Shown: positions 8,388 through 16,791 of the stretch, one piece after another | Layout of the letters: the number at the start of each line of letters is the position of its first letter | How positions within the stretch are numbered: the stretch's first letter is position 1 | NCBI GenBank assembly: GCA_963522145.1 | Contig: CAUQXI010000001.1 | Span: forward strand, 1-64,000 | Reading direction: 5' to 3' | DNA: 64,000 nt | Origin: Mesorhizobium_B sp963522145 | Lineage (GTDB): Bacteria > Pseudomonadota > Alphaproteobacteria > Rhizobiales > Rhizobiaceae | The notes under the pieces: model-generated | Told to the model about the DNA's origin: nothing | The model's input: only the letters and a program-made list of their open reading frames with translations | Databases searched by the model: none | Program-made: the position numbers and the translations under genes

Positions 8388-8438
8388 GCTTCGGAGGCTT
8401 TCTCAAAGAAGGGATGGAGAAACAGACGCGATCATGCG

Positions 8439-9428
8439 TCACAGGTCTTCAGGCTTCAAGGGACGGGTCATCAGAGCGGCCACAGCGTCCCCGATTTCGA
8501 GCCGCCCGGCGAGGATTTCGGCCACCGCGCCGACGATCGGCGCATCGATTGCTTGCTCGCTTGCGATGCGGGCGGCGATGCCGGCGGTCGGCACGCCTTC
8601 CGCAAGCGCCAGTCCATCCCGGCTTTCGCCTCGGCCGAGCGCCAGCCCGTAAGCGAAGTTGCGCGACTGGGCGGACGAGCAGGTGAGCAGCAGATCGCCC
8701 AGGCCGGACAGCCCCATCACGGTGTCCGGCCGGCTTCCAAGCGCGGCGGCGATGCGGCGCAACTCGACAAAGCCGCGCGTCACCATGGCCGCCGACGCGC
8801 TCGCACCCAGCCCCGCTCCGGCCACGGCGCCGGCCGCGATGGCGAAGACGTTCTTCAGCGCGCCGCCAGCCTCGACACCGGCAAGGTCGACCGTGGAATA
8901 GCAGCGGAAGCTCTCGCTCGAAAGCAGCCGCGCGAGGCCGGAGGCGAGCGCCTCCTCTTCCGCGCCGATCACCACGGCGGTCGGCAGCGCGCGCCCGACA
9001 TCGGCGGCAAAGCTCGGGCCTGACAGGGAGGCGAGCGGATTTTCAAGAACGGTTCGCGCGACCTGCGAGGGCAGCAAGCCGCTGCTTTGCTCGATGCCCT
9101 TGGCGCAGAGCACGATCGGCGTTCCCGCCGCTAAGTGCGGCACAAGGCGCGGGAGCACGGCGCGCAGGGTCTGGGCCGGAACCGCAACGAGAACGGTGCC
9201 TGTACCGCCCAGCGCCTCGTCCAGGTCGGCGGTGGGATGGATCGCGGGGTCAAGCGGCACGCCCGGCAGGCCGCGCCGGTTTTCGCTAAGCCCGCGTATC
9301 TCCGCCACGGCGTCGGCGTCACGCGCCCAAAGCCGCACGGCATGGCCCGCCCGCGCGGCGGCTAGCGCCAGCGCCGTTCCCCAGGCGCCGGCGCCGATCA
9401 CCGCGACGGGACCGCTGTCTATGGTCAT
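8439..9428 (-). CDS. gpsA: NAD(P)H-dependent glycerol-3-phosphate dehydrogenase
   Basis: GpsA reduces dihydroxyacetone phosphate to sn-glycerol 3-phosphate, the backbone for phospholipids. The 329-residue protein has the N-terminal Rossmann motif VIGAGAWGTALA, the substrate motif VLCAKGIEQ, LSGPSFA, and the C-terminal catalytic helix region with the conserved Lys in GALKNVFAIAAG and GLSGLGDLLLTC. Length is normal. The ATG overlaps the tsaD stop (ATGA at 9425-9428), so the two are translationally coupled. Confidence 0.96.
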   Translation of the reverse strand: MTIDSGPVAVIGAGAWGTALALAAARAGHAVRLWARDADAVAEIRGLSENRRGLPGVPLDPAIHPTADLDEALGGTGTVLVAVPAQTLRAVLPRLVPHLAAGTPIVLCAKGIEQSSGLLPSQVARTVLENPLASLSGPSFAADVGRALPTAVVIGAEEEALASGLARLLSSESFRCYSTVDLAGVEAGGALKNVFAIAAGAVAGAGLGASASAAMVTRGFVELRRIAAALGSRPDTVMGLSGLGDLLLTCSSAQSRNFAYGLALGRGESRDGLALAEGVPTAGIAARIASEQAIDAPIVGAVAEILAGRLEIGDAVAALMTRPLKPEDL

Positions 9429-10534
9429 GCCTTGGCTCCCCGGCGGCCCGAGCCGACGAGGGCCGCGGCGGTTTCATCGAGCGGCCATCGCGTGCGCGGC
9501 GCAAACGACATCGCGTCCGGAGGCAGGAGGCCCGCTGCGAACCGCTCGGCGCCGGCCCAGGCGATCATGGCGGCGTTGTCGCCGCAAAGCCGCAAGGGCG
9601 GCGCGAGAAAGGTGAAGCCGTTTCCCTCGCAGAGCGCCCGAAGGCGAGCGCGGATGGTTTCATTGGCCGCCACGCCGCCCGCTGCGACGAGAACGGGCTC
9701 GCTGATCTCGGGATACTCGCTCCGGAAGCGGGCGAGAGCGCGCGACAGGCGGTCAGCCAGCGCATCGGCAGCGGCAGCCTGGAAGGAGGCGCAGATGTCC
9801 GCGACGTCGCGTTCCGACAATGGCTGCGCCGCTTCGGCTGCCTGGCGAACGGCCGTCTTCAGGCCGGAGAAGGAGAAGTCGGGGCGCTTCTCGCCCTTCA
9901 GCGGGCGCGGAAACGCCCAGCGTGCCGGATCGCCCGCCTTTGCTTCGCGTTCGACCGACGGGCCGCCGGGGTAAGGCAGCCCGAGCAGCTTCGCCACCTT
10001 GTCGAAGGCTTCGCCCAGCGCATCGTCGATGGTGGAGGCGTAGCGCGCATAATCGCCCAGGGCCCGAACGGCGATCACCTGCGTGTGCCCGCCCGAGGCG
10101 AGCAGCACGAGATAGGGGTAGGCCACATGATCGGTCAGCCGCGCGGTGAGCGCGTGGCCTTCGAGATGATTGAGCGGGATCAGCGGCTTGTTCGCGGCGA
10201 AGGCGAGTGCCTTTGCGGTCATCAGCCCGACCAGAAGCCCGCCCGCGAGCCCAGGCCCGGCGGTGACGGCGACTGCATCGAGCTTGCTCAATTCCAGCCC
10301 TGCATCGTCGAGGGCCGCTTCCACCACGCCGTCCAGCGCTTCCACATGGGCGCGGGCGGCGATCTCGGGCACCACGCCGCCAAAGGCTGCATGCTCCGTC
10401 GTCTGGCTGAGCACGATGTCGGACAGGATCGTCGCGCGGCCGTCCGCATCGCGTCTGACCACGCTGGCCGCGGTTTCGTCGCAGCTCGTTTCGATGCCCA
10501 GCACGATCACGGCGCGCTTGTCCGTGGCTTCCAT
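9425..10534 (-). CDS. tsaD: tRNA N6-adenosine threonylcarbamoyltransferase TsaD
   Basis: TsaD transfers the threonylcarbamoyl group to A37 of ANN-decoding tRNAs, with TsaB and TsaE. The 369-residue protein has the ASKHA-fold signatures: VLGIETSCDETAASVV, the metal-binding HxxxH in PLNHLEGHALTA, LLASGGHTQVI, FSGLKTAVRQ, and VAAGGVAANETIRARL followed by LCGDNAAMIAWAG. It is the first gene of the minus-strand run tsaD-gpsA-YciI-EVE-methyltransferase-DUF1761 and is divergent from hemC, as in many alphaproteobacteria. Confidence 0.97.
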   Translation of the reverse strand: MEATDKRAVIVLGIETSCDETAASVVRRDADGRATILSDIVLSQTTEHAAFGGVVPEIAARAHVEALDGVVEAALDDAGLELSKLDAVAVTAGPGLAGGLLVGLMTAKALAFAANKPLIPLNHLEGHALTARLTDHVAYPYLVLLASGGHTQVIAVRALGDYARYASTIDDALGEAFDKVAKLLGLPYPGGPSVEREAKAGDPARWAFPRPLKGEKRPDFSFSGLKTAVRQAAEAAQPLSERDVADICASFQAAAADALADRLSRALARFRSEYPEISEPVLVAAGGVAANETIRARLRALCEGNGFTFLAPPLRLCGDNAAMIAWAGAERFAAGLLPPDAMSFAPRTRWPLDETAAALVGSGRRGAKA

Positions 10535-10579
10535 GGTTGCCCGCTCAACGCCTTGCCATTAAACCCTCGCCGAGATCGA

Positions 10580-10628
10580 GCCCGGCACGGCTAACCGGGC
10601 GGCAAGCCGTGCCCGGTTCGTGCCGGGC
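10580..10628. repeat. Two overlapping inverted repeats in the tsaD-hemC divergent spacer
   Basis: Arm 10580-10592 (GCCCGGCACGGCT) pairs with 10605-10617 with 11 of 13 positions matching. The second arm overlaps a further perfect 6-base repeat, GCCCGG at 10611-10616 with CCGGGC at 10623-10628. The two hairpins are mutually exclusive in RNA. The second ends 20 bases before the hemC ATG. It may be a regulatory structure of the hemC leader or a GC-rich palindromic repeat element. Confidence 0.45.
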
Positions 10629-10647
10629 GTTAGCACGAACAGGCGTG

Positions 10648-11577
10648 ATGCGAACACCCGTCCTCACCATCGGAACGCGCGGCAGCCCGCTCGCCATCGC
10701 GCAGGCCACCGAATTGCGCGACCGGCTGATGGCAGCGCACGGCCTGGAAGCGGACGACTTTTCCATCATGCCGATGACCACCAGCGGCGACCGCATCCAG
10801 GACCGGCCGCTGGCCGAGATCGGCGGCAAAGGGCTGTTCACCAAGGAGATCGAGGAAGCGCTCCTGCAGGGCCGCATCGACATCGCCGTGTATTCCTCCA
10901 AGGACATGCCGGTGCTTCTGCCTCAAGGCCTGGTGATGCCGTTCTTTCTGCCGCGCGAAGACCCGCGCGATGCGTTTATCGGGGCGACCGCACCGACGGT
11001 CGGGGAACTCGCGCCCGGCGCGGTGATCGGATCGGCCAGCTTGAGGCGCGGCGCGCTGATCCGGCGGATGCGGCCTGACCTCCGGGTGGAAAGCTTCCGC
11101 GGCAATGTGCAGACGCGTTTGCGCAAGCTGTCGCAGGGCCAGGCCGACGGCACGATGCTGGCCTGCGCCGGGCTCCGCCGGCTCGGGCTGGAGAATGTCG
11201 CAACCGAGGTGATGCCGCTCGACATTTTCCCGCCCGCGCCAGGACAGGGCGCCATCGGCATCGAAAAGCGGGCAGGCGACAGCCGCGTTCACGGGCTGCT
11301 CGAAGCGGTCCACGACCAGGCGACAGGCGAAGCACTCGCGGCGGAGCGCGCTTTTCTCGCCGTGCTCGACGGCTCCTGCCGCACGCCGATCGCGGCTCAT
11401 GCCCAAGTGGAGGGCGGACGCTTGCGCTTCTACGGGCTGATCCTGACGCCGGACGGCACGATCAGCCATGAAGTGCGCGGGGAGGGATCGGCCGGCGACG
11501 CCGTCCGCCTGGGCAAGCAGGCCGGCGAAGAGGTGCGCAGCAAGGCCGGAACGGGCTTCTTTGACGCCTGGGCGTGA
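10648..11577 (+). CDS. hemC: Hydroxymethylbilane synthase (porphobilinogen deaminase)
   Basis: HemC polymerises four porphobilinogen units to hydroxymethylbilane. From ATG 10648 the protein is 309 residues, the usual length. Seen are TIGTRGSPLAIAQA, the phosphate-binding and active-site stretch AVYSSKDMP, SLRRGALIRRMRPDL, RGNVQTRLRKL, PAPGQGAIGIE, and the Cys of LDGSCRTPIAAHA that carries the dipyrromethane cofactor. GTG 10645 is an alternative start one codon upstream. It opens the heme operon hemC-hemD-mitofilin-hemY. Confidence 0.96.
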   Translation: MRTPVLTIGTRGSPLAIAQATELRDRLMAAHGLEADDFSIMPMTTSGDRIQDRPLAEIGGKGLFTKEIEEALLQGRIDIAVYSSKDMPVLLPQGLVMPFFLPREDPRDAFIGATAPTVGELAPGAVIGSASLRRGALIRRMRPDLRVESFRGNVQTRLRKLSQGQADGTMLACAGLRRLGLENVATEVMPLDIFPPAPGQGAIGIEKRAGDSRVHGLLEAVHDQATGEALAAERAFLAVLDGSCRTPIAAHAQVEGGRLRFYGLILTPDGTISHEVRGEGSAGDAVRLGKQAGEEVRSKAGTGFFDAWA

Positions 11578-11581
11578 CGCG

Positions 11582-12337
11582 ATGACGCCGTTGCGCGTGC
11601 TCGTCACCCGGCCGGAACCGGGTGCTTCGCGCTCCGCGCGAGCGATCGAGGCGCTCGGTCACCATCCGATCCTCTTGCCTTTGTCCCGCCTCGAAGGCCT
11701 GAGCGCGCAGGTGGCGGGCGGGCTGCATGACGTGGATGCGGTGGCCGTCACCAGCGCCGGCGCCCTGCGCTTCGCGGACGAGGCCTTGCTGGACGTCCTG
11801 CGCGGCAAGCTGCTGTTCGCTGTCGGCGCACAAACTGCCGAGGCTGCACGGAAGAAGGGCTTTGTTCGGGTGGAGCAGGGGCCGGGTGACGCGGAAGGAC
11901 TTGCGGCCGTCATCGCGGCCAACCCGTCCTTTCAGCGGGTCGCGTATCTCTGCGGCCGGGTGCGCCGGCCCGACTTCGAGGCCGCGCTGTCGCAATCCGG
12001 CGTGAGCGTGACGCCGGTCGAGACCTACGGCACGGTTGCGCTCAATCCATCTCCCGAACAAACCGAAAGCGCCTTGAGCCGGAGCGGCGTCGATGCGGTG
12101 ATGCTTTATTCCGTTCTGGCCGCCGACAGCTTCGTCCGTCTGCGCCAACGGGCAAGCAAGCTCTTCGACCAGGCTGCCGTTTTCGCTCTGTCACCGCGCA
12201 TCGCGCGGGTTGCGGGGCCGGGTTGCTTCTCGGCGTCCGCGCCGAACGAAGACGCGCTTCTCGCGTTGTTTGAGGATTGGGCCGGCGTGAAGCACGCGGA
12301 GCGCCGTGCCTCTTTTCCGCCCGGTGAAACATGTTAG
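11582..12337 (+). CDS. hemD: Uroporphyrinogen-III synthase
   Basis: HemD closes hydroxymethylbilane with inversion of ring D. The 251-residue protein has the weakly conserved two-lobed HemD pattern: RVLVTRPEPGASRSARAIEALG, VAVTSAGALRFAD, AVGAQTAEAARKKGF, YLCGRVRRPDFEAAL, VETYGTVAL, and DAVMLYSVLAADSFVRL. It starts four bases after the hemC stop. HemD proteins diverge strongly, so position in the operon adds much of the confidence. Confidence 0.92.
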   Translation: MTPLRVLVTRPEPGASRSARAIEALGHHPILLPLSRLEGLSAQVAGGLHDVDAVAVTSAGALRFADEALLDVLRGKLLFAVGAQTAEAARKKGFVRVEQGPGDAEGLAAVIAANPSFQRVAYLCGRVRRPDFEAALSQSGVSVTPVETYGTVALNPSPEQTESALSRSGVDAVMLYSVLAADSFVRLRQRASKLFDQAAVFALSPRIARVAGPGCFSASAPNEDALLALFEDWAGVKHAERRASFPPGETC

Positions 12338-12494
12338 AGCGCTTTTGGACGGGAAGCGTGCGCGCCGCCGTCGGGCGTCGCAGCGAAAACAGGGGCTTAG
12401 CCGATTTTCGGTGGATCGTGTTTCGCCGGAAATGCTTTTAAGAGGCCGGGTATCCGCACAGGAATGCCCAGCGAGCCAGGCATGGAGACGATCG

Positions 12495-13982
12495 ATGGTC
12501 AAGACGCCAAGAATGCGAGGGGAGGGCACGAAGTCTGCGCCCAGGGTGAACGACCTTTCTCCTGATGCCGTGTCGCCTGCGGCTGCCGGCGATCCATCCA
12601 CCATAAATGCGCCCGTGTCTGACATGCCAATCCTCGAAGCGATGGATCAGGATGCCGCCGCTGCGGCCCAGACGCCCGACGGGCCGCTTGCGACAGTCGA
12701 GCCTGATGAAATGTCGAGCGACCCGCTTCCGCCCGCCGAGTCGCCCGATGCACCTTTTATCGAGCAGGCGGCCGATCCGCTGCTCGATGCGGCCGAACCC
12801 GCTGCGGGCGCCGAAACGGTTCAGATGTCGGATCGGCTCGAAACAGCTGCCGATTCGCCTGCCTCGGTATTTGCGGCGCGGGCCGACGAAGCCGCGGAAA
12901 GGGAGCGGGCATACTCCGCGCCGCCGCGCTTTTCCGAACACAGGGACACGATGCCCACCCCTGCCGGAAAATTGCCGGCGTCGCGTACCGGGATCGGCAG
13001 CCTGCTCGGCGCAGGCCTCGCGGGCGGCGTGGCGGCGCTCGCGCTTGCCGCGCTGCTGCAATGGGGCGGCGTTCTGCCGGGCGGCGGGAATGCCGGAGCG
13101 TCTAGCGATCTTCAGGCCGAGCTTGCAAGTCTTCGCAACGAAGTTGCGGGTTTGCGGGAGCAGGCGTCAGCGCCGCCGGCTCCTGACATGACGCCAGCGC
13201 TCGATGCGCTGCGCGCGGATGTCTCCACGCTCAAGGAGGCCGGCAATGCGGTTCCGCCGGCCGTAGAAGCGCGTCTGGCTTCTCTTGAGCGGCAGGCGTC
13301 GGAGGTGGGCGAGACTGCATCGGCCGACGCGCTTGCGGGGCTCGCGCAGCGCGTGGCCGCCGTCGAGGCGCTGGGCGCCACAAGCGCGCAGGCGGCCACT
13401 GGCAACACCGAACGGCTTGCGGCGATCGAGAAATCTGTCGCCGATCTGAACACGCGCACCGAGGCGCTCGGCCAGCAGCCCAAGGTAGCGCTCGCCATTG
13501 CAGCCTCCGCCCTCAAGTCGGCCACCGAACGCGGTGCGCCGTTCCAGGCGGAGCTTGAAACGCTGCGTGCCGTCGCGCCCGCGATCACGGGTACCGAAGC
13601 GCTCGATGCCTATGCCGCATCGGGTGTGCCCACACGCGCGGAGATCATGACTGGCTGGAACGAGACGGCCGCCGCCATGGTTGCCACGGGCGACGCGGCA
13701 GGCGCGGATGCCGGCATCGTCGACAGGCTGGTGGCTGGCGCGCGCAGCCTCGTTTCCGTCCGGCCCGTGGGCGCGGTCACCGGAACGGGCGTGGATGCGA
13801 CGGTCGCCCGCATGGAGGTGGCGCTCAATGCCGGCAACCTGTCGGGCGCGCTTGCCGAATATGATGCCCTGCCCGACGCGGCAAAGGCGGCGGGCAAGCC
13901 GCTCGCCGAAAAGGTCCGCGCACGTGTCGAGGTCGAGCGTCAGGTCGATGCGGCCATCGCCAATGTGATGAAGGCAGCCTGA
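12495..13982 (+). CDS. Mitofilin/Mic60-like inner-membrane protein (COG4223)
   Basis: This is the alphaproteobacterial homologue of mitochondrial Mic60, thought to shape or tether the inner membrane to the outer membrane. From ATG 12495 (GGAG seven bases upstream) the protein has 495 residues: an acidic, low-complexity cytoplasmic N-terminus (1-150), one transmembrane helix (GSLLGAGLAGGVAALALAAL, about 170-190), a periplasmic coiled coil (about 205-330, QAELASLRNEVAGLREQ and similar heptads), and the C-terminal mitofilin domain (ARSLVSVRPVG to the end). Location between hemD and hemY is the known context of bacterial Mic60. A longer upstream frame from 12306 lacks a ribosome site and overlaps hemD. 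Confidence 0.88.
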   Translation: MVKTPRMRGEGTKSAPRVNDLSPDAVSPAAAGDPSTINAPVSDMPILEAMDQDAAAAAQTPDGPLATVEPDEMSSDPLPPAESPDAPFIEQAADPLLDAAEPAAGAETVQMSDRLETAADSPASVFAARADEAAERERAYSAPPRFSEHRDTMPTPAGKLPASRTGIGSLLGAGLAGGVAALALAALLQWGGVLPGGGNAGASSDLQAELASLRNEVAGLREQASAPPAPDMTPALDALRADVSTLKEAGNAVPPAVEARLASLERQASEVGETASADALAGLAQRVAAVEALGATSAQAATGNTERLAAIEKSVADLNTRTEALGQQPKVALAIAASALKSATERGAPFQAELETLRAVAPAITGTEALDAYAASGVPTRAEIMTGWNETAAAMVATGDAAGADAGIVDRLVAGARSLVSVRPVGAVTGTGVDATVARMEVALNAGNLSGALAEYDALPDAAKAAGKPLAEKVRARVEVERQVDAAIANVMKAA

Positions 13983-13987
13983 GCCCG

Positions 13988-15550
13988 ATGATCCGCATCC
14001 TCTTCTTCCTGCTTGTCGTCTTTGCGGTCGGACTGGGCCTTGCCTGGCTTGCCGACCGGCCCGGCGACATGGTGGTGACCTTCGAGGGCTACCGCTACGA
14101 GGTGTCGCTGCTGGTCGCGGCCGTGGCCTGTGTGGCGGCGGTTGCCGCAGTGATGCTCCTCTGGTGGGTTCTCAAGGGCATCTGGAACAGCCCGCACCGC
14201 GTTTCCCGCTATTTCCGGGCACGCAAGCGCGACCGGGGTTACCAGGCCCTGTCCACCGGCATGATCGCGGCAGGCGCGGGCGACTCAACGCTTGCGCGGC
14301 GCATGAACGCGCAGGCGGTCAAGCTCATCCGTGCGGATCAGGAGCCGCTGATCCAGCTTCTTGACGCTCAGGCCTCCCTGCTCGAAGGCGACCATGCCGG
14401 CGCGCGGGCGAAGTTCGAGGCGATGCTGGAGCATGGCGAGACACGACTGCTGGGCCTGCGCGGCCTCTACCTCGAAGCCGAACGCCTGGGCGATCGCGGT
14501 GCCGCCCGCCATTATGCGGGACGCGCGGCGGAACTCGCGCCGCAACTGCATTGGGCGTCGGAATCCACGCTGGAAGAAAAGACGGAGGCCGGCGACTGGA
14601 GCGGCGCGCTGAAGCTGCTCGATGCGCGCAAGCCGAGCCGTGATGTCGAGCGTGAGCGCGTGGCATCCGGGCGCGCGGTGCTTCTCACGGCACAGTCCAT
14701 GTCCATCCTCGACACGGATCCCGCCGGGGCGCGCAACGCGGCACTCGAGGCGGTGCGCATCCGCCCCGACTTCGTGCCCGCCGCGCTGGCTGCAGCGCGC
14801 GCCCTGTTCCGGCTCGACGACACGCGCAAGGGCGCAAAGGTGCTGGAAGCGGTGTGGAAGCTCGACCCGCATCCTCAGGTGGCCGAGCTTTACGTTCATG
14901 CAAGGCATGGCGATTCCACCCACGACCGGCTGACACGCGCCCGCAGGCTGCAGGACATCAAGCGGAACAATGTGGAATCCGCGCTTGTCGTCGCGCGGGC
15001 AGCCCTTGCCGCGCACGAGTTCGACGCGGCCCGGGAGGCGGCCGAAGCTGCACTGCGCATGGGTCCGCGCGAAGGCATCTACCTCCTGCTTGCCGAGATC
15101 GAGGAGGCATCCACCGGAGACGAAGGCCGGATGCGGTATTACCTCGCCAAGGCCTTGCGCGCGCCGCGCGATCCCGTCTGGATGGCGGACGGACTCGCTT
15201 CTGACCAGTGGGCGCCCGCTTCGCCGGTGACGGGCCGGCTCGATGCGTTCGAGTGGCGCGCGCCCGTAGAGCGCGTCGGTCAGGTGATCGAGATGGAAGA
15301 CGAACCGCCGCGCGCGGCACTTCCGCCGTCTTTCGCGGATGAGATAAACGAAGAACCGCCCGAAGCATCGCCCGTGATCGCCGAGCCTGCTGCGGATGTT
15401 CTGCCGTCTGACGAAGATCCTGCTCCCGCCGTGGCCTCGCCGCCCTTCAAGACGTCTGCGGCTAGCGTGGACGGTCAGGCCCCTCCGCTGCCCGACGATC
15501 CCGGCGTCGATGCCTCGAAGGCCGAGGCGGGACGCTTCCGCTTGTTCTGA
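13988..15550 (+). CDS. hemY: HemY-type heme-biosynthesis membrane protein
   Basis: This 520-residue protein begins with two transmembrane helices (IRILFFLLVVFAVGLGLAWL and LLVAAVACVAAVAAVMLLWW) enclosing the conserved GDMVVTFEGYRYEVS, the HemY_N signature. It continues with TPR-like helical repeats (about residues 75-400) and a Pro/Glu-rich variable tail. It is not the protoporphyrinogen oxidase also called HemY in Firmicutes; the gammaproteobacterial counterpart may organise late heme enzymes. It starts five bases after the mitofilin gene, completing the four-gene operon. Confidence 0.92.
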   Translation: MIRILFFLLVVFAVGLGLAWLADRPGDMVVTFEGYRYEVSLLVAAVACVAAVAAVMLLWWVLKGIWNSPHRVSRYFRARKRDRGYQALSTGMIAAGAGDSTLARRMNAQAVKLIRADQEPLIQLLDAQASLLEGDHAGARAKFEAMLEHGETRLLGLRGLYLEAERLGDRGAARHYAGRAAELAPQLHWASESTLEEKTEAGDWSGALKLLDARKPSRDVERERVASGRAVLLTAQSMSILDTDPAGARNAALEAVRIRPDFVPAALAAARALFRLDDTRKGAKVLEAVWKLDPHPQVAELYVHARHGDSTHDRLTRARRLQDIKRNNVESALVVARAALAAHEFDAAREAAEAALRMGPREGIYLLLAEIEEASTGDEGRMRYYLAKALRAPRDPVWMADGLASDQWAPASPVTGRLDAFEWRAPVERVGQVIEMEDEPPRAALPPSFADEINEEPPEASPVIAEPAADVLPSDEDPAPAVASPPFKTSAASVDGQAPPLPDDPGVDASKAEAGRFRLF

Positions 15551-15559
15551 GGCACATCG

Positions 15560-16027
15560 ATGCTCGACGCCATCCGCGGCTTCTTCAATACGTTTTCCGC
15601 TGCGCCACGCCTGTCGATGGGGCGCGGGGATGATCCGCGCATTGCGGCGGCGGCACTCCTGTTCCACCTGATGGATGCGGACGGCGTACGTGACGAGGCG
15701 GAAAGTGCCGCGCTCCGCACGCTCCTGCGCGACGAGTTCGATCTCGATGCGGATGCGCTCGACGAACTGCTTTCCGCCGGCGAGGAGGCGGAAGCCGAGG
15801 CGGTCGATCTCCACGCCTTCACCAGCATCCTCATGCGGCACTGGGACGAGACCGCGCGGGCGGCCTTTGTCGGCATGCTCTGGGAGGTCGCCTTCGCAGA
15901 CAACATGCTGCACGAGGTGGAAGACCATACGCTCTGGCGGGTGGCCGACCTGCTCGGCGTCGACGGCCGCGATCGCGTGCTGATGCGTCAGGCGGCGGCG
16001 CGGCGCAAAGCCACCGATCAGGGCTGA
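15560..16027 (+). CDS. TerB-family protein
   Basis: This 155-residue all-helical protein fits the TerB/DUF533-like fold: AAAALLFHLMDADGVRDEAE, a second acidic helix set ELLSAGEEAEAEAVDLH, and LWEVAFADNMLHEVEDHTLWRVADLLGV with the paired acidic residues thought to bind divalent metal. Annotated members are named for tellurite resistance, but stand-alone copies in alphaproteobacteria have no proven resistance role. It follows hemY by nine bases and may be read through from the heme operon. Confidence 0.88.
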   Translation: MLDAIRGFFNTFSAAPRLSMGRGDDPRIAAAALLFHLMDADGVRDEAESAALRTLLRDEFDLDADALDELLSAGEEAEAEAVDLHAFTSILMRHWDETARAAFVGMLWEVAFADNMLHEVEDHTLWRVADLLGVDGRDRVLMRQAAARRKATDQG

Positions 16028-16029
16028 GA

Positions 16030-16791
16030 ATGCCGCGTCGCACTCTTGCGCCCCGACTGCGGCCGCGCATCCTCGTGGTGCTGCACCAGGAGCGCTCAAG
16101 CGCCGGTCGCGTCGGCCAGATGCTGGAAGAGAAAGGTTTCGGCCTCGACATCCGCCGTCCCGCGCTTGGCGACACGCTGCCGTCGACGCTTGCCGAACAT
16201 GCGGGCGCCGTGGTGTTCGGCGGCCCGATGAGCGCGAACGACACGGACGAGTTCGTGGCCCGCGAAACCGAATGGCTGGGGGTGCCGCTCAGGGAAGACC
16301 GCCCCTTTCTCGGCATCTGTCTGGGCGCGCAGATGCTGGTCAATCACTTAGGCGGACGGGTCGAGCCGCATGGCGATGGGCTGGTCGAGATCGGCTGGTA
16401 TCCACTTCACGCCACACCGGAGGGCCGTGCATTGCTGCACTGGCCGGAGATGGTCTACCACTTCCACCGCGAAGGCTTCACCCTGCCGTCGGGTGCCACG
16501 CTGCTGGCGAGCGGAACCACCTATCCCAATCAGGCCTTCCGCTACGGCGCGAATGCCTGGGGCATCCAGTTCCACGCCGAACTCACCCGCGTGATGATGC
16601 AGCGCTGGGTGGTGGGCGGCGCGCAGCGCTTCGTGCTGCCCGGCGCGCAGCAGGGGCGCGACCACCTGGGCGGAAGGCTGATCTGGGACGTCCACCTGAA
16701 ACGCTGGCTGGACGAGTTCCTGACGCTGGTCTTCGGCCAGCCTGAAGCGGCCGCGCTCAGGCCCGCCCGTCGAGGTGGCGCACCTTCCTGA
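16030..16791 (+). CDS. Class I glutamine amidotransferase-like protein (GMP synthase-like domain)
   Basis: This 253-residue protein is a stand-alone class I GATase domain. The nucleophile elbow is FLGICLGAQM (catalytic Cys) and the His-Glu pair is in GIQFHAELT. The preceding VVFGGPMSANDTDEF is typical of the subgroup related to GMP synthase glutaminase that cleaves gamma-glutamyl compounds. No synthetase domain or partner is adjacent, so the substrate is unknown. It starts two bases after the TerB gene and its 3' end overlaps the convergent MFS gene by 35 bases. Confidence 0.87.
   Translation: MPRRTLAPRLRPRILVVLHQERSSAGRVGQMLEEKGFGLDIRRPALGDTLPSTLAEHAGAVVFGGPMSANDTDEFVARETEWLGVPLREDRPFLGICLGAQMLVNHLGGRVEPHGDGLVEIGWYPLHATPEGRALLHWPEMVYHFHREGFTLPSGATLLASGTTYPNQAFRYGANAWGIQFHAELTRVMMQRWVVGGAQRFVLPGAQQGRDHLGGRLIWDVHLKRWLDEFLTLVFGQPEAAALRPARRGGAPS

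Noticed and set aside
15560..16027. Tellurite resistance operon
   Set aside because: Only a stand-alone TerB domain is present; terC, terD, terE and related genes are absent.
14285..16099. 604-residue minus-strand frame opposite hemY and the TerB gene
   Set aside because: It mirrors hemY and TerB codons, is His/Arg-rich and resembles no protein; an antisense shadow of high-GC coding sequence.
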